Positions 1 through 8,922 are shown, counted from the stretch's first letter. The stretch is DNA of 64,000 nt from Streptomyces sp. NBC_01235 (GCF_035989285.1 NZ_CP108513.1:9052001-9116000), one strand, 5' to 3'. The notes: generated from the sequence alone by a model not told the origin. A program made the numbers and translations.

Positions 1-787
1 CCCACACCTTGTCCTCGATGCCGGGCTCGCGCTGCAGAGGGCTGGCCTGCTCCTTGTCCCAGCCGGTCTTGAAGCCGGTCTTGCCGCCGACGTTCATCGG
101 GAAGCCGAACGTGACGGCGGGCAGGGAGAGGGGCAGTGTCGTGGCCTCCGGCGGGCGCCCGAAGGGGTCCGCGGGGTTCGTGGACCAGCGGCCCTGCGGC
201 GGGAAGATCGGGGCGAGCAGAAGCAGGCTCTTGACGTCGCCGGGGTGCTGGAGCGTGTAGGGGCCCATGACGAACGCGGCCGCGGACCAGCCGATGAAGT
301 CGATCGGATGATCCCTGCCGGGCAGAGCCCTGATGAACTCGACGACGGTGTTCAGCTCCGCCCACTCGCTCTCGGAGTTGCCCAGCTGGTGCGGGTAGGG
401 AGGTGCGCACGGGGTGGTCGTGAGGGGGTTCGGGTTCAGGACATCCGTCTGTTGCGCCGGGTTGGCGTTGCACGGTGCGTCCATCTGCGGACGTGGTGAG
501 CGTCCGCTGCCCTGGAGGTCCATGAGGAACACGTCGTAGCCGTCGTCGGCCAGGTCCTGCGCCCAGCTGTACCGGGTCGCTGGGCCGCCGGCCCCCGCAG
601 GGAGCACGAGGTCGAACCCCGCGACCGCCGGCACGCTTCTGCCGTGGAGCATCAGGACCGGCTGGGGCGTGTGGCTCGGCTTGGTGCCGTCGTACTCCCG
701 GACGAACAGGTTCACGTTGATGCCCGCGTTCGCCGGAATCGTCGAGACGTGCGGGACGAGGTGGTCCTCGGGGGTGTGTGCGGGCAT
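1..787 (-). CDS. alpha/beta hydrolase, C-terminus cut by window edge
   Basis: An open frame runs from an ATG at 787 to the window edge, giving the first 262 residues with no stop. It reads as an alpha/beta-hydrolase: an LMLHG oxyanion-type turn near residues 45-49, an acidic strand end followed by GSGRS (93-97), and a nucleophile elbow GWSAAA with the probable catalytic Ser168. The acid and histidine of the triad should lie beyond the window. There is no signal peptide, so it is probably cytoplasmic. A ribosome site GGAGGG lies 5 nt before the ATG. The gene is on the same strand as pssA, but a very strong hairpin lies between them, so it is probably transcribed alone. The substrate cannot be predicted; an esterase or lipase-like role is a guess from the fold. 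Confidence 0.8.
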   Translation of the reverse strand, partial: MPAHTPEDHLVPHVSTIPANAGINVNLFVREYDGTKPSHTPQPVLMLHGRSVPAVAGFDLVLPAGAGGPATRYSWAQDLADDGYDVFLMDLQGSGRSPRPQMDAPCNANPAQQTDVLNPNPLTTTPCAPPYPHQLGNSESEWAELNTVVEFIRALPGRDHPIDFIGWSAAAFVMGPYTLQHPGDVKSLLLLAPIFPPQGRWSTNPADPFGRPPEATTLPLSLPAVTFGFPMNVGGKTGFKTGWDKEQASPLQREPGIEDKVW

Positions 788-903
788 GGTCGCCCTCCGA
801 TCCATCGAACGGGACGAATCCCTGTGAATCCCCCTGATTCCACCGTCCTCTTGTTCTTTGGCCCCTGCAAATGGGTGTGAGGGAGAGGTAGTTGACCCGT
901 CAA

Positions 904-945
904 ACGGGTGTGGCCCGAGCCTTTTCAGGCTCGGGCCACACCCGT
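904..945 (-). terminator. 19-bp perfect hairpin downstream of pssA
   Basis: Bases 904-922 and 927-945 are exact reverse complements with a 4-base loop (tttc). It lies 19 bases after the pssA stop. No long T-run follows, as is usual for Streptomyces terminators. It is best read as the terminator of the psd-pssA transcript, insulating the downstream hydrolase. Confidence 0.8.
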
Positions 946-963
946 TCGACGGTGAGGTGAGGG

Positions 964-1818
964 TCAGGGCAGCTGCGCCGCCCGTGCCTCGCGTCGGTTG
1001 TCGCGGAAGTTGTTCACCCGGCGGGCCGTGGCGAACAGCGGGATGACCGCGCCCATGACCAGCTGGAGCGCGCAGCCGGTCTGGAGCAGGAGCTGGCCGC
1101 TCGGGGCGTCGAACGCCCAGCCGGCCAGCAGGCCCATCGACAGCACGATCCAGGCGAGCATCGCGCCGGCGAGGCGCCCCCGCGGCTTCGGGTACTCGAC
1201 CCGGCTCACCATCAGCCAGGCGGTGCCCAGGATGGCCATCAGCGTCGCCGCGAAGGGCAGCTCGAGGAGCACGATCGAGACGACCGTCAGCGCGCCGAAC
1301 GGGGACGGCATGCCCTGGAAGGTGCCGTCCTTGACGGTGACGCAGGAGAATCTCGCGAGCCTCAGCACCACCGCCAGGAGTACGACGATCGCGCCGACCG
1401 CCGCCACCCGCTGGTGCGCGTCGTCGGCGACCATGCCGTAGACCAGGACGAAGTACGCCGGGGCCAGGCCGAAACTGATCAGGTCCGAGAGGTTGTCCAG
1501 CTCCGCGCCCATCGGGGAGGAGCGGAGCTTGCGGGCGACCAGGCCGTCGAACAGGTCGAAGACCGCCGCGCACAGCATCAGGATGACCGCCGTGGCCGCG
1601 CTGTGGCGGGCCATGCCGGACTCCTGGCTGCCGGTGAGGTGCGGGATCAGGATCCCGGTGGTGGTGAAGTACACCGCCATGAAGCCGCACGTGGCGTTGC
1701 CGAGGGTGAGGGTGTCCGCTATCGACAGGCGGAGAGAGAGGGGCATCTCCTCCTCTTCGTCCACCTCGTCGGCCTCGGGCACCCAGCCGGCCTGGGTCTC
1801 AGGGTCAATCACGGTCAA
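964..1818 (-). CDS. pssA: CDP-diacylglycerol--serine O-phosphatidyltransferase
   Basis: Makes phosphatidylserine from CDP-diacylglycerol and L-serine at the membrane, the first step of phosphatidylethanolamine synthesis. The 284-residue protein carries the CDP-alcohol phosphatidyltransferase signature (DG..AR.......G...D...D), read here as DGLVAR, then G, then ELDNLSD, roughly residues 91-111. Several hydrophobic segments flank it and continue to the C-terminus, as expected for a polytopic enzyme. The start overlaps the end of psd by 14 bases, so the two are translationally coupled and the pathway pair is intact: PssA makes phosphatidylserine and Psd decarboxylates it. A later start at the MPLSLRL methionine is possible because the first 24 residues are acidic and poorly conserved. 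Confidence 0.93.
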   Translation of the reverse strand: MTVIDPETQAGWVPEADEVDEEEEMPLSLRLSIADTLTLGNATCGFMAVYFTTTGILIPHLTGSQESGMARHSAATAVILMLCAAVFDLFDGLVARKLRSSPMGAELDNLSDLISFGLAPAYFVLVYGMVADDAHQRVAAVGAIVVLLAVVLRLARFSCVTVKDGTFQGMPSPFGALTVVSIVLLELPFAATLMAILGTAWLMVSRVEYPKPRGRLAGAMLAWIVLSMGLLAGWAFDAPSGQLLLQTGCALQLVMGAVIPLFATARRVNNFRDNRREARAAQLP

Positions 1819-2461
1819 TGCGAGTCACCCCCGCCACGGTCTTCTGTCCCACCTCGACCGCGACCTCCACGCCCTCGGGCAGGTAGATGTCGACGCGCGA
1901 GCCGAAGCGGATCAGGCCGACCCGCTCACCCTGCTCGACCTTGGTGCCCTCGGGGACGTAGGGGACGATGCGGCGGGCGACGGCTCCGGCGATCTGGATC
2001 ATCTCGATGTCACCGAGCTCGGTGTCGAAGTGCCAGACGACGCGCTCGTTGTTCTCGCTCTCCTTGTTGAACGCCGGGACGAAGCCGCCGGGGATGTGCT
2101 CCACCGAGGTCACCGTGCCGGAGAGCGGCGCGCGGTTGACGTGGACGTTGAGCGGGCTCATGAAGATCGCGACCCGGGTGCGCCCGTCCTTCCACGGCAT
2201 GATGCTCTGCACCACTCCGTCGGCGGGAGAGATGACCCGGCCCGAGGCGATCTCGCGCTCGGGGTCGCGGAAGAACCACAGCATGCCCGCCGCGAGAGCG
2301 GTGGCGGGCACGGCGACGGCCTTGGCGGCGCCCGAGCGGCGGGCGCGCAGCAGGCTGACGGCTGCGGTGGCGACGGTCGGCAGAAGCCACGGCGATGCTC
2401 CGCGCGCGAGGCGTGCGCCTACCAGGCTGTCGCGGTGTGCAGAGGTTTGGCTGTGGGGCAT
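1805..2461 (-). CDS. psd: phosphatidylserine decarboxylase (short type)
   Basis: Converts phosphatidylserine to phosphatidylethanolamine. The 218-residue reading from the ATG at 2461 matches the short type-II/actinobacterial form; an upstream in-frame ATG at 2623 would add 54 arginine-rich residues without character and was rejected. A GAAGG site lies about 6 nt before the chosen start. The self-cleavage site is G187-S188 in RFGSRVD, where the serine becomes the pyruvoyl group; the FFRDP and ISPADG motifs (about residues 63-82) and HVNR (107-110) are those of the family. One or two hydrophobic helices near residues 25-62 anchor it. It is coupled to pssA by overlap. Confidence 0.93.
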   Translation of the reverse strand: MPHSQTSAHRDSLVGARLARGASPWLLPTVATAAVSLLRARRSGAAKAVAVPATALAAGMLWFFRDPEREIASGRVISPADGVVQSIMPWKDGRTRVAIFMSPLNVHVNRAPLSGTVTSVEHIPGGFVPAFNKESENNERVVWHFDTELGDIEMIQIAGAVARRIVPYVPEGTKVEQGERVGLIRFGSRVDIYLPEGVEVAVEVGQKTVAGVTRIDRD

Positions 2462-2588
2462 GAATGACCTTCGTAGCGGATGATGCCGCGCTTCGACAGG
2501 GGGGACGGCGGCTTTCCGCGATCGTAGCGGTTCGGGGCCACAACTGGGTAAGCCAGGAAGACGAGTCGACGGCCGAGAGAAGTTGACA

Positions 2589-2619
2589 GGGTGTGATCTT
2601 CTTCTCGAAGAAAACACCC
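2589..2619 (-). terminator. hairpin ending the ethylmalonyl-CoA operon
   Basis: Nested inverted repeats: GGGTGT (2589-2594) pairs with ACACCC (2614-2619), and inside it ttcttc pairs with gaagaa. It lies 14 bases beyond the stop of the acyl-CoA dehydrogenase gene and upstream of psd, on the transcribed side for both minus-strand units. Confidence 0.65.
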
Positions 2620-2632
2620 CCAACCCGGATAA

Positions 2633-3838
2633 TCAGCCCTGGAACCGATACTCCTCGAGCAACCTGCGCCCGATGATCATTTTCTGGATTTCGGCGGTGC
2701 CTTCACCGATCAGCAACATCGGGGCCTCGCGGTAGAGGCGCTCGATCTCGTACTCCTTGGAGAAGCCGTACCCGCCGTGGATCCGGAAGGCGTCCTCCAC
2801 GACCTCCTTGCAGTACTCGGAGGCAAGGTACTTCGCCATCCCTGCCTCAAGGTCGTTTCGTTCGCCGGAGTCCTTTTTGCGTGCGGCGTTCACCATCATC
2901 GCATGGGCGGCCTCGACCTTGGTAGCCATCTCGGCCAGCTTGAACTGGATCGCCTGGTGCTGGGCGATCGGCTTGCCGAACGTGTGGCGCTGCTGGGCGT
3001 ACCGGACGCCGAGCTCGAAGGCACGCTGGGCGACGCCGCAGCCACGCGCCGCTACGTTGACGCGGCCCACCTCGACGCCGTCCATCATTTGGTAAAAACC
3101 TCGGCCGGTGACCCCGCCGAGCACCCGATCGGCGGGAAGGCGCAGGTCAGCCATGATCATCTCGGTGGTGTCGACACCCTTGTAGCCCATCTTGTCGATC
3201 TTGCCCGGGATGGTCAGGCCGGGGCGGACCTCACCGAAGCCGGGCTCCTTCTCGATCAGGAAGGTCGTCATCGACTTGTGGGGGGCCGTGCCCTCGGGGT
3301 GTCCTTCGTCACTTCGCACCAGAACGGCCACCAGGGACGACGTCCCGCCGTTCGTCAGCCACATCTTCTGGCCGTTCAGGACGTACTCCTCGCCGTCCTT
3401 CACCGCCTTCGAGGTGATCGCCGACACGTCCGAGCCCAGGCCCGGCTCCGACATCGAGAACGCGCCCCGGATGTCGCCGGCCGCCATGCGCGGCAGGAAG
3501 TGGTCCTTCTGCTCCTGCGTGCCGTGCTGCTTGAGCATGTACGCCACGATGAAGTGCGTGTTGATGATGCCGGAGACCGACATCCAGCCGCGGGCGATCT
3601 CCTCGACGCACAGCGCGTACGTCAGGAGAGACTCACCGAGACCGCCGTACTCCTCGGGGATCATCAGACCGAACAGGCCCAGTTCCTTGAGGCCGTCCAC
3701 GATCTGCTGCGGGTACTCGTCGCGGTGCTCCAGCTCGGTCGCGACCGGGATGATCTCCTTGTCCACGAAGTCGCGGACGGTGGAGAGGATCTCCTGCTGG
3801 ATGTCGGTCAGACCGGCGGTCTGGGCGAGTCGCGCCAT
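2633..3838 (-). CDS. mcd: acyl-CoA dehydrogenase, probable (2S)-methylsuccinyl-CoA dehydrogenase
   Basis: A 401-residue acyl-CoA dehydrogenase flavoenzyme. The family blocks are in order: an N-terminal helical domain with the PEEYGGLGES segment, the FAD-binding middle domain (FSMSEPGLGSD and WLTNGG), and the C-terminal helical domain with RHTFGKPIAQHQAIQ, then GGYGFSKEY and YREAP. By fold it oxidises an acyl-CoA to the enoyl-CoA. Its place in an operon with ccr, ecm, mcl and mch makes methylsuccinyl-CoA to mesaconyl-C1-CoA the likely step. It lacks the long N-terminal extension of the Rhodobacter enzyme, which is usual for actinobacterial members. The start ATG at 3838 has a GGAG site and lies 2 bases after the mch stop; the longer frame to 4021 runs antisense-like through mch and was rejected. 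Confidence 0.88.
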   Translation of the reverse strand: MARLAQTAGLTDIQQEILSTVRDFVDKEIIPVATELEHRDEYPQQIVDGLKELGLFGLMIPEEYGGLGESLLTYALCVEEIARGWMSVSGIINTHFIVAYMLKQHGTQEQKDHFLPRMAAGDIRGAFSMSEPGLGSDVSAITSKAVKDGEEYVLNGQKMWLTNGGTSSLVAVLVRSDEGHPEGTAPHKSMTTFLIEKEPGFGEVRPGLTIPGKIDKMGYKGVDTTEMIMADLRLPADRVLGGVTGRGFYQMMDGVEVGRVNVAARGCGVAQRAFELGVRYAQQRHTFGKPIAQHQAIQFKLAEMATKVEAAHAMMVNAARKKDSGERNDLEAGMAKYLASEYCKEVVEDAFRIHGGYGFSKEYEIERLYREAPMLLIGEGTAEIQKMIIGRRLLEEYRFQG

Positions 3839-3840
3839 GA

Positions 3841-4353
3841 CTACTTCTCCTGCTCCCTGAGCTGGGGGCGGCCGGGCTGTTCGCCGCCGCGCTCCTTGAT
3901 GTATGTCTCGGTCGGCACCATCACCTTGCGGCGGAACACGCAGACCAGCGTGCCGTCCTGCTTGTAGCCCTTGGTCTCGACGTAGACGATGCCGCGGTCG
4001 TTCTTCGACTTCGACGGCCACTTGTCGAGCACGGTCGTCTGGCCGTAGAGCGTGTCGCCGTGGAAGGTCGGCGCGACATGTCTGAGCGACTCGATCTCCA
4101 GGTTGGCGATCGCCTTGCCGGAGATGTCGGGCACGGACATGCCGAGCAGGAGCGAGTAGATGTAGTTGCCCACGACGACGTTCTTGCCGAAGTCGGTCGT
4201 CTTCTCCGCATAGTTCGTGTCCATGTGGAGGGGGTGGTGGTTCATGGTGAGGAGACAGAACAGGTGGTCGTCGTACTCCGTGACCGTCTTGCCCGGCCAG
4301 TGCTTGTACGTCGCCCCGACCTCGAACTCCTCGTAGGTGCGCCCGAACTGCAT
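3841..4353 (-). CDS. mch: MaoC-fold dehydratase, probable mesaconyl-C1-CoA hydratase
   Basis: A 170-residue hot-dog-fold (MaoC) hydratase. The N-terminal half contains the hydratase-2 region, read as TEYDDHLFCLL followed by NHHPLHMD, which supplies the catalytic Asp/His pair of the family; a later block ESLRHVAPTFHGDTL is also typical. In the ethylmalonyl-CoA pathway this enzyme interconverts mesaconyl-C1-CoA and beta-methylmalyl-CoA, between the dehydrogenase (2 bases downstream) and the lyase (stop 4 bases upstream). The lysine/glutamate-rich C-terminal tail (ERGGEQPGRPQLREQEK) is probably disordered. The assignment to this step rests on operon context. Confidence 0.88.
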   Translation of the reverse strand: MQFGRTYEEFEVGATYKHWPGKTVTEYDDHLFCLLTMNHHPLHMDTNYAEKTTDFGKNVVVGNYIYSLLLGMSVPDISGKAIANLEIESLRHVAPTFHGDTLYGQTTVLDKWPSKSKNDRGIVYVETKGYKQDGTLVCVFRRKVMVPTETYIKERGGEQPGRPQLREQEK

Positions 4354-4357
4354 CGCG

Positions 4358-5317
4358 TCACGCCTCCGGAATCTCGAACGTGGTGGTGCGCTTCATGCCG
4401 GCGGCGCGGCCCTTGCCGGAGATGACCAGCGCCATCTTGCGGCTGGCCTCGTCGATCATCTCGTCGCCGAGCATCGCCGAGCCCTTCTTGCCGCCCGCCT
4501 CGGAGGTGTAGTAGTCGTACGCGTCCAGGATCAGCTCGGCGTGGTCGTAGTCCTCCTGGGAGGGCGAGAAGATCTCGTTGGACGCCTCGACCTGGCCCGG
4601 GTGCAGCACCCACTTGCCGTCGAAGCCGAGCGCGGCGGCGCGCTGCGCGACCGCGCGGTAGCCGTCGACGTTGCGGATCTGCAGGTAGGGGCCGTCGATC
4701 GCCTGGAGGTCGTTGGCGCGGGCGGCCATCAGGATCTTCATCAGGATGTAGTGGTAGGCGTCCGCCGGGTAGCCGGGCGGCTGCTCGCCCACGACCAGCG
4801 ACTTCATGTTGATCGACGCCATGAAGTCGGCCGGGCCGAAGATGATCGTCTCGATGCGCGGGGAGGCCTGCGCGATCTCGTTGACGTTGTTGAGACCCTG
4901 TGCGTTCTCGATCTGCGCCTCGATGCCGATGCGGCCGACCTCGAAGCCCATGGTCTTCTCGATCTGGGTCAGGAGGAGGTCCAGCGCGACGATCTGCTGG
5001 GCGTTCTGCACCTTCGGCAGCATGATGCAGTCGAGGTTGGGGCCGGCTCCCTCGACCACCGTCACGACGTCGCGGTACGTCCACTCGGTCGTCCAGTCGT
5101 TGACGCGCACGACCCTCGTCTTGCCCGTCCAGTCACCCTCGTTGAGGAACTTGACGATGGTGTGCCGCGCCTCGGGCTTGGCGAGCGGCGCGCACGCGTC
5201 CTCCAGGTCGAGGAAGACCTGGTCCGCCGGGAGGCCCTGCGCCTTCTCCAGGAAGCGGGGGTTGCTGCCCGGGACCGCGAGACACGAGCGGCGGGGACGC
5301 AGACGGTTGACGGTCAT
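4358..5317 (-). CDS. mcl: HpcH/HpaI-CitE family CoA lyase, probable beta-methylmalyl-/malyl-CoA lyase
   Basis: A 319-residue aldolase/lyase of the CitE-like branch. Recognisable residues are the N-terminal SCLAVPGSNPRF block, the acidic DLEDA, the MLPKV strand, the magnesium-binding glutamate in IEAQIENAQGL, and an aspartate in FGPADF. It should split beta-methylmalyl-CoA to glyoxylate and propionyl-CoA, and malyl-CoA to glyoxylate and acetyl-CoA. The start at 5317 overlaps the stop of the mutase gene by 4 bases (ATGA). CitE itself is unlikely because citrate lyase CitD/CitF partners are absent and the neighbours are all ethylmalonyl-CoA pathway genes. Confidence 0.88.
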   Translation of the reverse strand: MTVNRLRPRRSCLAVPGSNPRFLEKAQGLPADQVFLDLEDACAPLAKPEARHTIVKFLNEGDWTGKTRVVRVNDWTTEWTYRDVVTVVEGAGPNLDCIMLPKVQNAQQIVALDLLLTQIEKTMGFEVGRIGIEAQIENAQGLNNVNEIAQASPRIETIIFGPADFMASINMKSLVVGEQPPGYPADAYHYILMKILMAARANDLQAIDGPYLQIRNVDGYRAVAQRAAALGFDGKWVLHPGQVEASNEIFSPSQEDYDHAELILDAYDYYTSEAGGKKGSAMLGDEMIDEASRKMALVISGKGRAAGMKRTTTFEIPEA

Positions 5318-7362
5318 GCGGGGACCTCCAGGGGGTCGAGCTTGTTCGCTTTCCGGATCTCGTCGACGATGCGGCCGATGATGCCGGTGATGTCGAAGTC
5401 CTTCGGGGTGAAGACCGCGGCCACGCCGGCAGCCCTGAGCTGTTCGGCGTCACCATTCGGGATGATGCCACCGGCGATCACCGGGATGTCTGTGGCACCG
5501 GCCACACGGAGCCGTTCGAGGACGTCCGGCACCAGCTGGGCGTGCGAGCCGGAGAGGATGGACAGGCCCACGGCGTGCACGTCCTCCTCCAGCGCGGCGT
5601 CCACGATCTGCTCGGGAGTCAGCCGGATGCCCTGGTAGACCACCTCGAACCCGGCGTCACGCGCGCGCACGGCGATCTGCTCGGCGCCGTTGGAGTGCCC
5701 GTCCAGACCCGGCTTGCCGACCAGGAAGCGCAGCTTGCCGACGCCCATGTCCTTCGCGGTCGCATCGACCCTGCGGCGGACGTCGGCCATGGCCGAGCCC
5801 TCCTCCGCGGGGACCGCGACCGGCGCCGACGAGACCCCGGTCGGGGCCCGGAACTCGCCGAACACCTCGCGCAGCGCCCCGGCCCACTCGCCGGTCGTGA
5901 CCCCGGCGCGGGCGCACTCCAGGGTGGCCTCCATGAGGTTGGCGGTGCCCTTGGCGGCCTCCTTCAGCTTCTCCAGCGCCTTGCAGGGGCGCGGGTGGTT
6001 GAAGGGCGGCTGGTAGCGGGTGTCGCGCCAGTTCTGGAGCGAGGCGATGACACGGGCCTCGACGGCCGGATCGACCGTCTGGATGGCCGTGTCGAGATCG
6101 GCGGTCAGGGGGTTGGGCTCGGTCGTCTCGAAGATGTTGACGCCGACGATCTTCTCCTGCCCGGACTCGATACGGGCGCGCCGCTCCGCGTGCGAGGAGA
6201 CGAGCTGCGACTTGAGGTAGCCGGACTCGACGGCGGCCATCGCGCCGCCCATGTCCTGGATCCGCTCGATCTCCGTGAGGGAGGCCTCGACCAGCTTCGC
6301 GACCTTCGCCTCGATGACGTGCGAGCCCTCGAAGATGTCCTCGTACTCCAGCAGGTCGCTCTCGTGGGCGAGGACCTGCTGGATGCGCAGCGACCACTGC
6401 TGGTCCCAGGGGCGGGGCAGGCCCAGCGCCTCGTTCCAGGCGGGCAGCTGCACGGCACGCGCGCGTGCGTCCTTCGACAGCGTCACGGCCAGCATCTCCA
6501 GCACGATCCGCTGGACGTTGTTCTCCGGCTGCGCCTCCGTCAGGCCCAGGGAGTTGACCTGGACGCCGTAGCGGAAGCGGCGCTGCTTGGGGTTCTCTAT
6601 GCCGTAGCGCTCACGCGTGACCTTGTCCCAGATGCGGCCGAAGGCGCGCATCTTGCACATCTCCTCGACGAAGCGGACGCCCGCGTTCACGAAGAAGGAG
6701 ATGCGGGCGACGACGTCGCCGAACTTCTCGGCCGGCACCTGCCCGGAGTCCCGGACGGCGTCCAGCACGGCGATCGCCGTCGACATCGCGTACGCGATCT
6801 CCTGGACCGGCGTGGCGCCCGCCTCCTGCAGGTGGTAGCTGCAGATGTTGATCGGGTTCCACTTCGGGATGTGGGAGACCGTGTACGCGATCATGTCGGT
6901 CGTCAGCCGGAGCGACGGCCCCGGCGGGAACACGTGCGTGCCCCGGGAGAGGTACTCCTTGACGATGTCGTTCTGGGTCGTGCCCTGGAGCTGGGTGATG
7001 TCCGCACCCTGCTCCTCCGCGACGACCTGGTAGAGCGCCAGCAGCCACATGGCGGTGGCGTTGATCGTCATCGAGGTGTTCATCTGCTCCAGGGGGATGT
7101 CCTGGAACAGCCTGCGCATGTCACCGAGGTGGGCCACCGGCACACCGACCCGGCCGACCTCGCCGCGGGCGAGGACGTGATCGGAGTCGTAGCCGGTCTG
7201 GGTGGGCAGGTCGAACGCCACCGACAGACCCGTCTGGCCCTTGGCGAGGTTGCGCCGGTACAGCTCGTTGGACGCCTCGGCGGTGGAGTGACCGGCGTAC
7301 GTGCGCATGAGCCACGGCCGGTCCTTCTCCCGCTTTCCTTCGGCGGGCTGACGCTCAGTCAT
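5314..7362 (-). CDS. ecm: ethylmalonyl-CoA mutase (B12-dependent, MeaA type)
   Basis: A 682-residue single-chain cobalamin-dependent acyl-CoA mutase: a TIM-barrel substrate domain (about residues 10-500; RTYAGHSTAEASNELYRRNL and TGLSVAFDLPTQTGYDSD near the start) and a C-terminal B12 domain (about 545-680). The B12 domain has the base-off motif KPGLDGHSNG (D-x-H-x-x-G), then GLSILSGSH and AGGIIP. It rearranges (2R)-ethylmalonyl-CoA to methylsuccinyl-CoA. The ccr gene 17 bases upstream makes its substrate, which separates it from methylmalonyl-CoA mutase. In Streptomyces this type was originally called MeaA. It is coupled to mcl by a 4-base overlap. Confidence 0.93.
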   Translation of the reverse strand: MTERQPAEGKREKDRPWLMRTYAGHSTAEASNELYRRNLAKGQTGLSVAFDLPTQTGYDSDHVLARGEVGRVGVPVAHLGDMRRLFQDIPLEQMNTSMTINATAMWLLALYQVVAEEQGADITQLQGTTQNDIVKEYLSRGTHVFPPGPSLRLTTDMIAYTVSHIPKWNPINICSYHLQEAGATPVQEIAYAMSTAIAVLDAVRDSGQVPAEKFGDVVARISFFVNAGVRFVEEMCKMRAFGRIWDKVTRERYGIENPKQRRFRYGVQVNSLGLTEAQPENNVQRIVLEMLAVTLSKDARARAVQLPAWNEALGLPRPWDQQWSLRIQQVLAHESDLLEYEDIFEGSHVIEAKVAKLVEASLTEIERIQDMGGAMAAVESGYLKSQLVSSHAERRARIESGQEKIVGVNIFETTEPNPLTADLDTAIQTVDPAVEARVIASLQNWRDTRYQPPFNHPRPCKALEKLKEAAKGTANLMEATLECARAGVTTGEWAGALREVFGEFRAPTGVSSAPVAVPAEEGSAMADVRRRVDATAKDMGVGKLRFLVGKPGLDGHSNGAEQIAVRARDAGFEVVYQGIRLTPEQIVDAALEEDVHAVGLSILSGSHAQLVPDVLERLRVAGATDIPVIAGGIIPNGDAEQLRAAGVAAVFTPKDFDITGIIGRIVDEIRKANKLDPLEVPA

Positions 7363-7379
7363 CTATGACCTCGGGTGTC

Positions 7380-8723
7380 TCAGATGTTGCGGAAGCGGTT
7401 GATGGCATCGATGTGCTGGGCGCGCTTCTCCTCGTCGCGCACGCCCAGACCCTCCTGGGGGGCCAGCGCGAGGACGCCGACCTTGCCCTGGTGGAGGTTG
7501 CGGTGCACGTCGTAGGCGGCCTGGCCGGTCTCCTCCAGGGAGTAGACCTTCGACAGCGTCGGGTGGATCTTGCCCTTCGCCACCAGCCGGTTGGCCTCCC
7601 AGGCCTCGCGGTAGTTGGCGAAGTGCGAGCCGACGATCCGCTTCAGGGACATCCACAGGTAACGGTTGTCGTACTCGTGGTTGTAGCCGGAGGTCGAGGC
7701 GCAGGTGACGATGGTGCCGCCCTTGCGCGTGACGTAGACGGAGGCGCCGAAGGTCTCGCGGCCGGGGTGCTCGAAGACGATGTCGACGTCCTCGCCGCCG
7801 GTGAGTTCGCGGATGCGCTTGCCGAAACGCTTCCACTCCTTGGGGTCCTGGGTGTGCTCGTCCTTCCAGAACCGGTAGTCCTCGGCGGTGCGGTCGATGA
7901 TCGCCTCGGCGCCCATGGCCCGGCAGATCTCCGCCTTCTGCGGCGAGGAGACGACACAGATGGGGTTGGCGCCGCCCGCCAGCGCGAACTGCGTGGCGTA
8001 GCTGCCCAGGCCGCCGCTCGCGCCCCAGATCAGGACGTTGTCGCCCTGCTTCATGCCGGCACCGTTGCGGGAGACGAGCTGCCGGTAGGCGGTGGAGTTG
8101 ACGAGGCCGGGGGCCGCCGCCTCCTCCCAGCTCAGGTGGTCCGGCTTCGGCATCAGCTGGTTGGACTTCACCAGCGCGATCTCCGCGAGGCCGCCGAAGT
8201 TGGTCTCGAAGCCCCAGATGCGCTGCTCGGGGTCGAGCATCGTGTCGTTGTGGCCGTCCGACGACTCCAGCTCGACGGACAGACAGTGGGCGACGACCTC
8301 GTCGCCCGGCTTCCAGGCGTTGACGCCCGGGCCGGTGCGCAGCACGACGCCCGCGAGGTCGGAGCCGATGATGTGGTACGGCAGGTCGTGGCGCTTGGTG
8401 AGCTCGCTGAGCTTGCCGTAGCGCTCCAGGAAACCGAAGGTCGGCAGCGGCTCGAAGATCGAGGTCCACACGGAGTTGTAGTTGACGGAGGAGGCCATCA
8501 CGGCCACCAGGGCCTCGCCCGGGCCGAGTTCCGGCACCGGGACGTCGTCGAGGTGGATCGACTTGCGGGGGTCCTTGTCGCGGGTCTCGAGGCCCGCGAA
8601 CATGTCCGTCTCGTCCTTGTGCACGGTGATCGCGCGGTACGACTCGGGGAGCGGCAGAGCGGCGAAGTCGGCCGGCGTCGAGTCCGGTGACTGGATCGCG
8701 TCCAGGATGTCCTGTGTGGTCAC
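7380..8723 (-). CDS. ccr: crotonyl-CoA carboxylase/reductase
   Basis: Reductive carboxylase turning crotonyl-CoA, CO2 and NADPH into ethylmalonyl-CoA; it feeds both C2 assimilation and polyketide extender units. The 447-residue protein starts at GTG 8723, with GGAGG 7 nt upstream; the frame open to 8915 is rejected. It is a zinc-free MDR-fold enzyme with the NADPH Rossmann motif GASGGLGSYA (about 234-243). The residues that hold CO2 in the characterised Kitasatospora enzyme are all present with a two-residue offset: N83 (VNYNSVW), F172-E173 (GFETNFGG) and H367 (GSHFANYREA). The C-terminus INRFRNI is typical. It is the first gene of the five-gene pathway operon, with 455 bases of leader/promoter region upstream. 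Confidence 0.96.
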   Translation of the reverse strand: MTTQDILDAIQSPDSTPADFAALPLPESYRAITVHKDETDMFAGLETRDKDPRKSIHLDDVPVPELGPGEALVAVMASSVNYNSVWTSIFEPLPTFGFLERYGKLSELTKRHDLPYHIIGSDLAGVVLRTGPGVNAWKPGDEVVAHCLSVELESSDGHNDTMLDPEQRIWGFETNFGGLAEIALVKSNQLMPKPDHLSWEEAAAPGLVNSTAYRQLVSRNGAGMKQGDNVLIWGASGGLGSYATQFALAGGANPICVVSSPQKAEICRAMGAEAIIDRTAEDYRFWKDEHTQDPKEWKRFGKRIRELTGGEDVDIVFEHPGRETFGASVYVTRKGGTIVTCASTSGYNHEYDNRYLWMSLKRIVGSHFANYREAWEANRLVAKGKIHPTLSKVYSLEETGQAAYDVHRNLHQGKVGVLALAPQEGLGVRDEEKRAQHIDAINRFRNI

Positions 8724-8887
8724 GGTTTTGCCTCCGGCGATAAGCGCCCTGAGGGCGGGGCGCTGAGGGTTACGTCGGTGTGCGCTGAGGGTTTTGAGGA
8801 AGTGCCGTCGGTTCGGCGGTGGTGCTGTTCGGCAGCGCTTTGTGGCGCGGGAGGTTGCCTGTGACGCAGGCGTCCGGGCGCGCAAGC

Positions 8888-8922
8888 CGGGGGTCCCCCC
8901 AGGCCTTTGGGGCACTGGGGGA
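8888..8922. repeat. dispersed GC-rich palindromic element, copy A
   Basis: Begins cgggggtcccccc and ends actgggggag, with self-complementary G and C runs. The same pattern (gggggt-cc-cccc, a 10-16 base middle, then tgggggag) recurs at 31866-31913 and 32559-32596, and as a reverse complement at 20462-20501. It lies in the leader of ccr, so it could fold in the mRNA. Confidence 0.5.

Noticed and set aside
5314..7362. Methylmalonyl-CoA mutase
   Set aside because: Directly downstream of ccr in a pathway operon and single-chain MeaA type, so ethylmalonyl-CoA is the better substrate.
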